In this document: positions 5,579-6,306 of the stretch, one piece after another
Layout: each line of letters starts with the position of its first letter
How positions within the stretch are numbered: the stretch's first letter is position 1
Assembly (NCBI GenBank): GCA_012514355.1
Contig: JAAZAL010000150.1
Coordinates: forward strand, 1 to 6,306
From: Candidatus Dojkabacteria bacterium
GTDB taxonomy: Bacteria > Patescibacteriota > Dojkabacteria > SC72
Direction of reading: 5' to 3'
Length of the DNA stretch: 6,306 nucleotides
Translations under genes and position numbers: made by a program
Notes under the pieces: model-generated
Told to the model about the DNA's origin: nothing
The model's input: only the letters and a program-made list of their open reading frames with translations
Database searches by the model: none

Positions 5579-5606
5579 AAGGCAAGGGCTTATTGCCCTG
5601 CCTTTT
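5579..5606 (+). terminator. Hairpin between binding protein and permease: partial terminator / mRNA stabiliser
   Basis: AAGGC and AGGGC (5579-5583, 5585-5589, with A5584 bulged) pair with GCCCT and GCCTT (5595-5604) around TTATT, giving 10 bp. Only four Ts (5603-5606, two of them in the stem) adjoin the 3' side, so termination should be incomplete. In binding-protein operons, such intergenic hairpins are known to keep the upstream message abundant relative to the permease message. Confidence 0.6.
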
Positions 5607-5629
5607 CATAATAATTGCGAGGAACAACA

Positions 5630-6306
5630 ATGGATAATGAACAAAAAAACAATATTGGCGAACAAATAAGCGAAAACGATGAGAATTCGAAAATCGACTT
5701 TGAAGCGGTCTCGGCATTAGCTAATGTTGACATTCATCCGATTAGCAAAAGTTCCTATTTCTTCCGCGAGGTAGGAAACGGGCTTTGCAAAGCCGGTAAA
5801 GGTCTCCTTAATTTCCTGTTTGATATTGTTCGCGCCATCGCCAATATCTTTATTTTTGCCTATCGCGGAATTGTTGGTCTCGTCAAAAAAACTGGCCAGC
5901 TTTTTCAAAAGCATGCGCGTCACTTCAAAGAAGTCGACGGCACTGGCAAAGCCTCTTATTTCATAATGGGTTTTTCCAGTATCAAACACGGCCAGATTGT
6001 CAATGGCATCTTTTATATGCTCGCTCAGATCGGACTCATCATCTTCATGGTTTTCTGGGGCGGTAACAACCTCTACAAACTCGGCGGCCCCGGCTATATT
6101 CCGTTTACGGAAGCCTATATCGATCCCGATACCGGTTTATATGTCGCGGCTCAGATGGGTGATAATTCTGTCACCTCCCTGCTCTTTGGCATCATGACCA
6201 TCATGTTAATCCTGGTTGTCATCTATCTTTATTTCCGCAACCTAAGCGTCGCCAGTGATAATGACAAAATTACCTATGGACCACAATATGTTGAAGCCTA
6301 TGAAAA
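5630..6306 (+). CDS. MalF-type sugar ABC transporter permease, N-terminal part (3' end outside window)
   Basis: The frame is open from ATG 5630 to the window edge, 225 residues, so the gene is cut by the window. The SD GAGGA (5619-5623) is six bases upstream. It begins with an acidic, polar segment (about 1-30), then a long amphipathic or hydrophobic stretch (about 52-98). SYFIMGFSSIKHGQIVNGI (109-127) resembles the conserved segment before helix 1 of large MalF-like permeases in Firmicutes and Mollicutes relatives. Membrane helices lie at about 126-146 and 182-203, with a loop between them that should face outside. The EAA loop that contacts the ATPase would come later and is not in the window. 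The soluble lead-in of about 100 residues is longer than in small CUT1 permeases. The position right after the binding protein supports the MalF role; a MalG-type partner is expected downstream. Confidence 0.8.
   Translation, partial: MDNEQKNNIGEQISENDENSKIDFEAVSALANVDIHPISKSSYFFREVGNGLCKAGKGLLNFLFDIVRAIANIFIFAYRGIVGLVKKTGQLFQKHARHFKEVDGTGKASYFIMGFSSIKHGQIVNGIFYMLAQIGLIIFMVFWGGNNLYKLGGPGYIPFTEAYIDPDTGLYVAAQMGDNSVTSLLFGIMTIMLILVVIYLYFRNLSVASDNDKITYGPQYVEAYE

Noticed and set aside
5717..6197. Antisense ORF (5717-5989) and shifted-frame ORF (5997-6197) at the window end
   Set aside because: Both overlap the permease frame that runs open from 5630 to the edge with a good SD and typical membrane segments.
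1..6306. Mycoplasma-type code with TGA as tryptophan
   Set aside because: Tryptophan codons are TGG in all genes and no in-frame TGA occurs in the long genes. The only TGA is a plausible stop at 217-219, and reading through it adds just four codons.
1..6306. Mobile elements, CRISPR arrays, tRNA or rRNA genes
   Set aside because: No transposase, integrase, terminal inverted repeats, regularly spaced repeats, cloverleaf or rRNA sequence could be seen on either strand by eye.

Overview
This window looks like ordinary chromosomal DNA of a low-to-moderate G+C Gram-positive-type bacterium (Firmicutes or a walled or Acholeplasma/Erysipelotrichia-like relative; inferred). The reasons are a lipoprotein-type sugar-binding protein, a MalK/MsmX-type ATPase, GGAGG ribosome binding sites, sigma-70/SigA-like promoter boxes, U-tailed terminators and Firmicutes-style protein families. 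The standard bacterial code applies: tryptophan is written TGG throughout, the first gene stops on TGA, and no long gene has an in-frame TGA. All recognisable genes lie on the + strand.

Layout. Positions 1-219 are the 3' end of a small membrane protein gene, closed by a hairpin terminator (247-267). A compact formate/nitrite-transporter (FNT) family channel follows at 312-962. Next is a cytoplasmic GH13 alpha-glucosidase (1011-2720). An 84-bp gap carries a GTGCAC-T-GTGCAC palindrome and leads to a MalK/MsmX/UgpC-type ABC ATPase (2805-4076), which ends at a clear terminator (4110-4138). A 245-bp control region then holds a cre/LacI-operator-like site, a promoter with a perfect TATAAT, and a folded leader. 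It drives a maltose-binding-protein-like lipoprotein (4325-5563). An imperfect hairpin (5579-5606) separates this gene from the start of a MalF-type permease (from 5630), which is cut by the window edge.

How it works together (inferred from families and gene order). The lipoprotein catches a glucoside, most likely maltose or maltodextrin. The MalF-type permease, with a partner permease presumably just downstream, moves it inward using the MalK-type ATPase. The intracellular GH13 enzyme releases glucose. The FNT channel may export a fermentation anion such as formate, but nothing visible ties it functionally to sugar uptake.

I see no exotic defence, mobile or RNA-guided system. The points worth a second look are regulatory and structural: SD-less, possibly leaderless starts on the FNT and glucosidase genes beside strong SDs on the transport genes; a leader with a mini-ORF and hairpin before the binding protein; a coiled-coil insertion in the ATPase regulatory domain; and a long soluble N-terminal extension on the permease.
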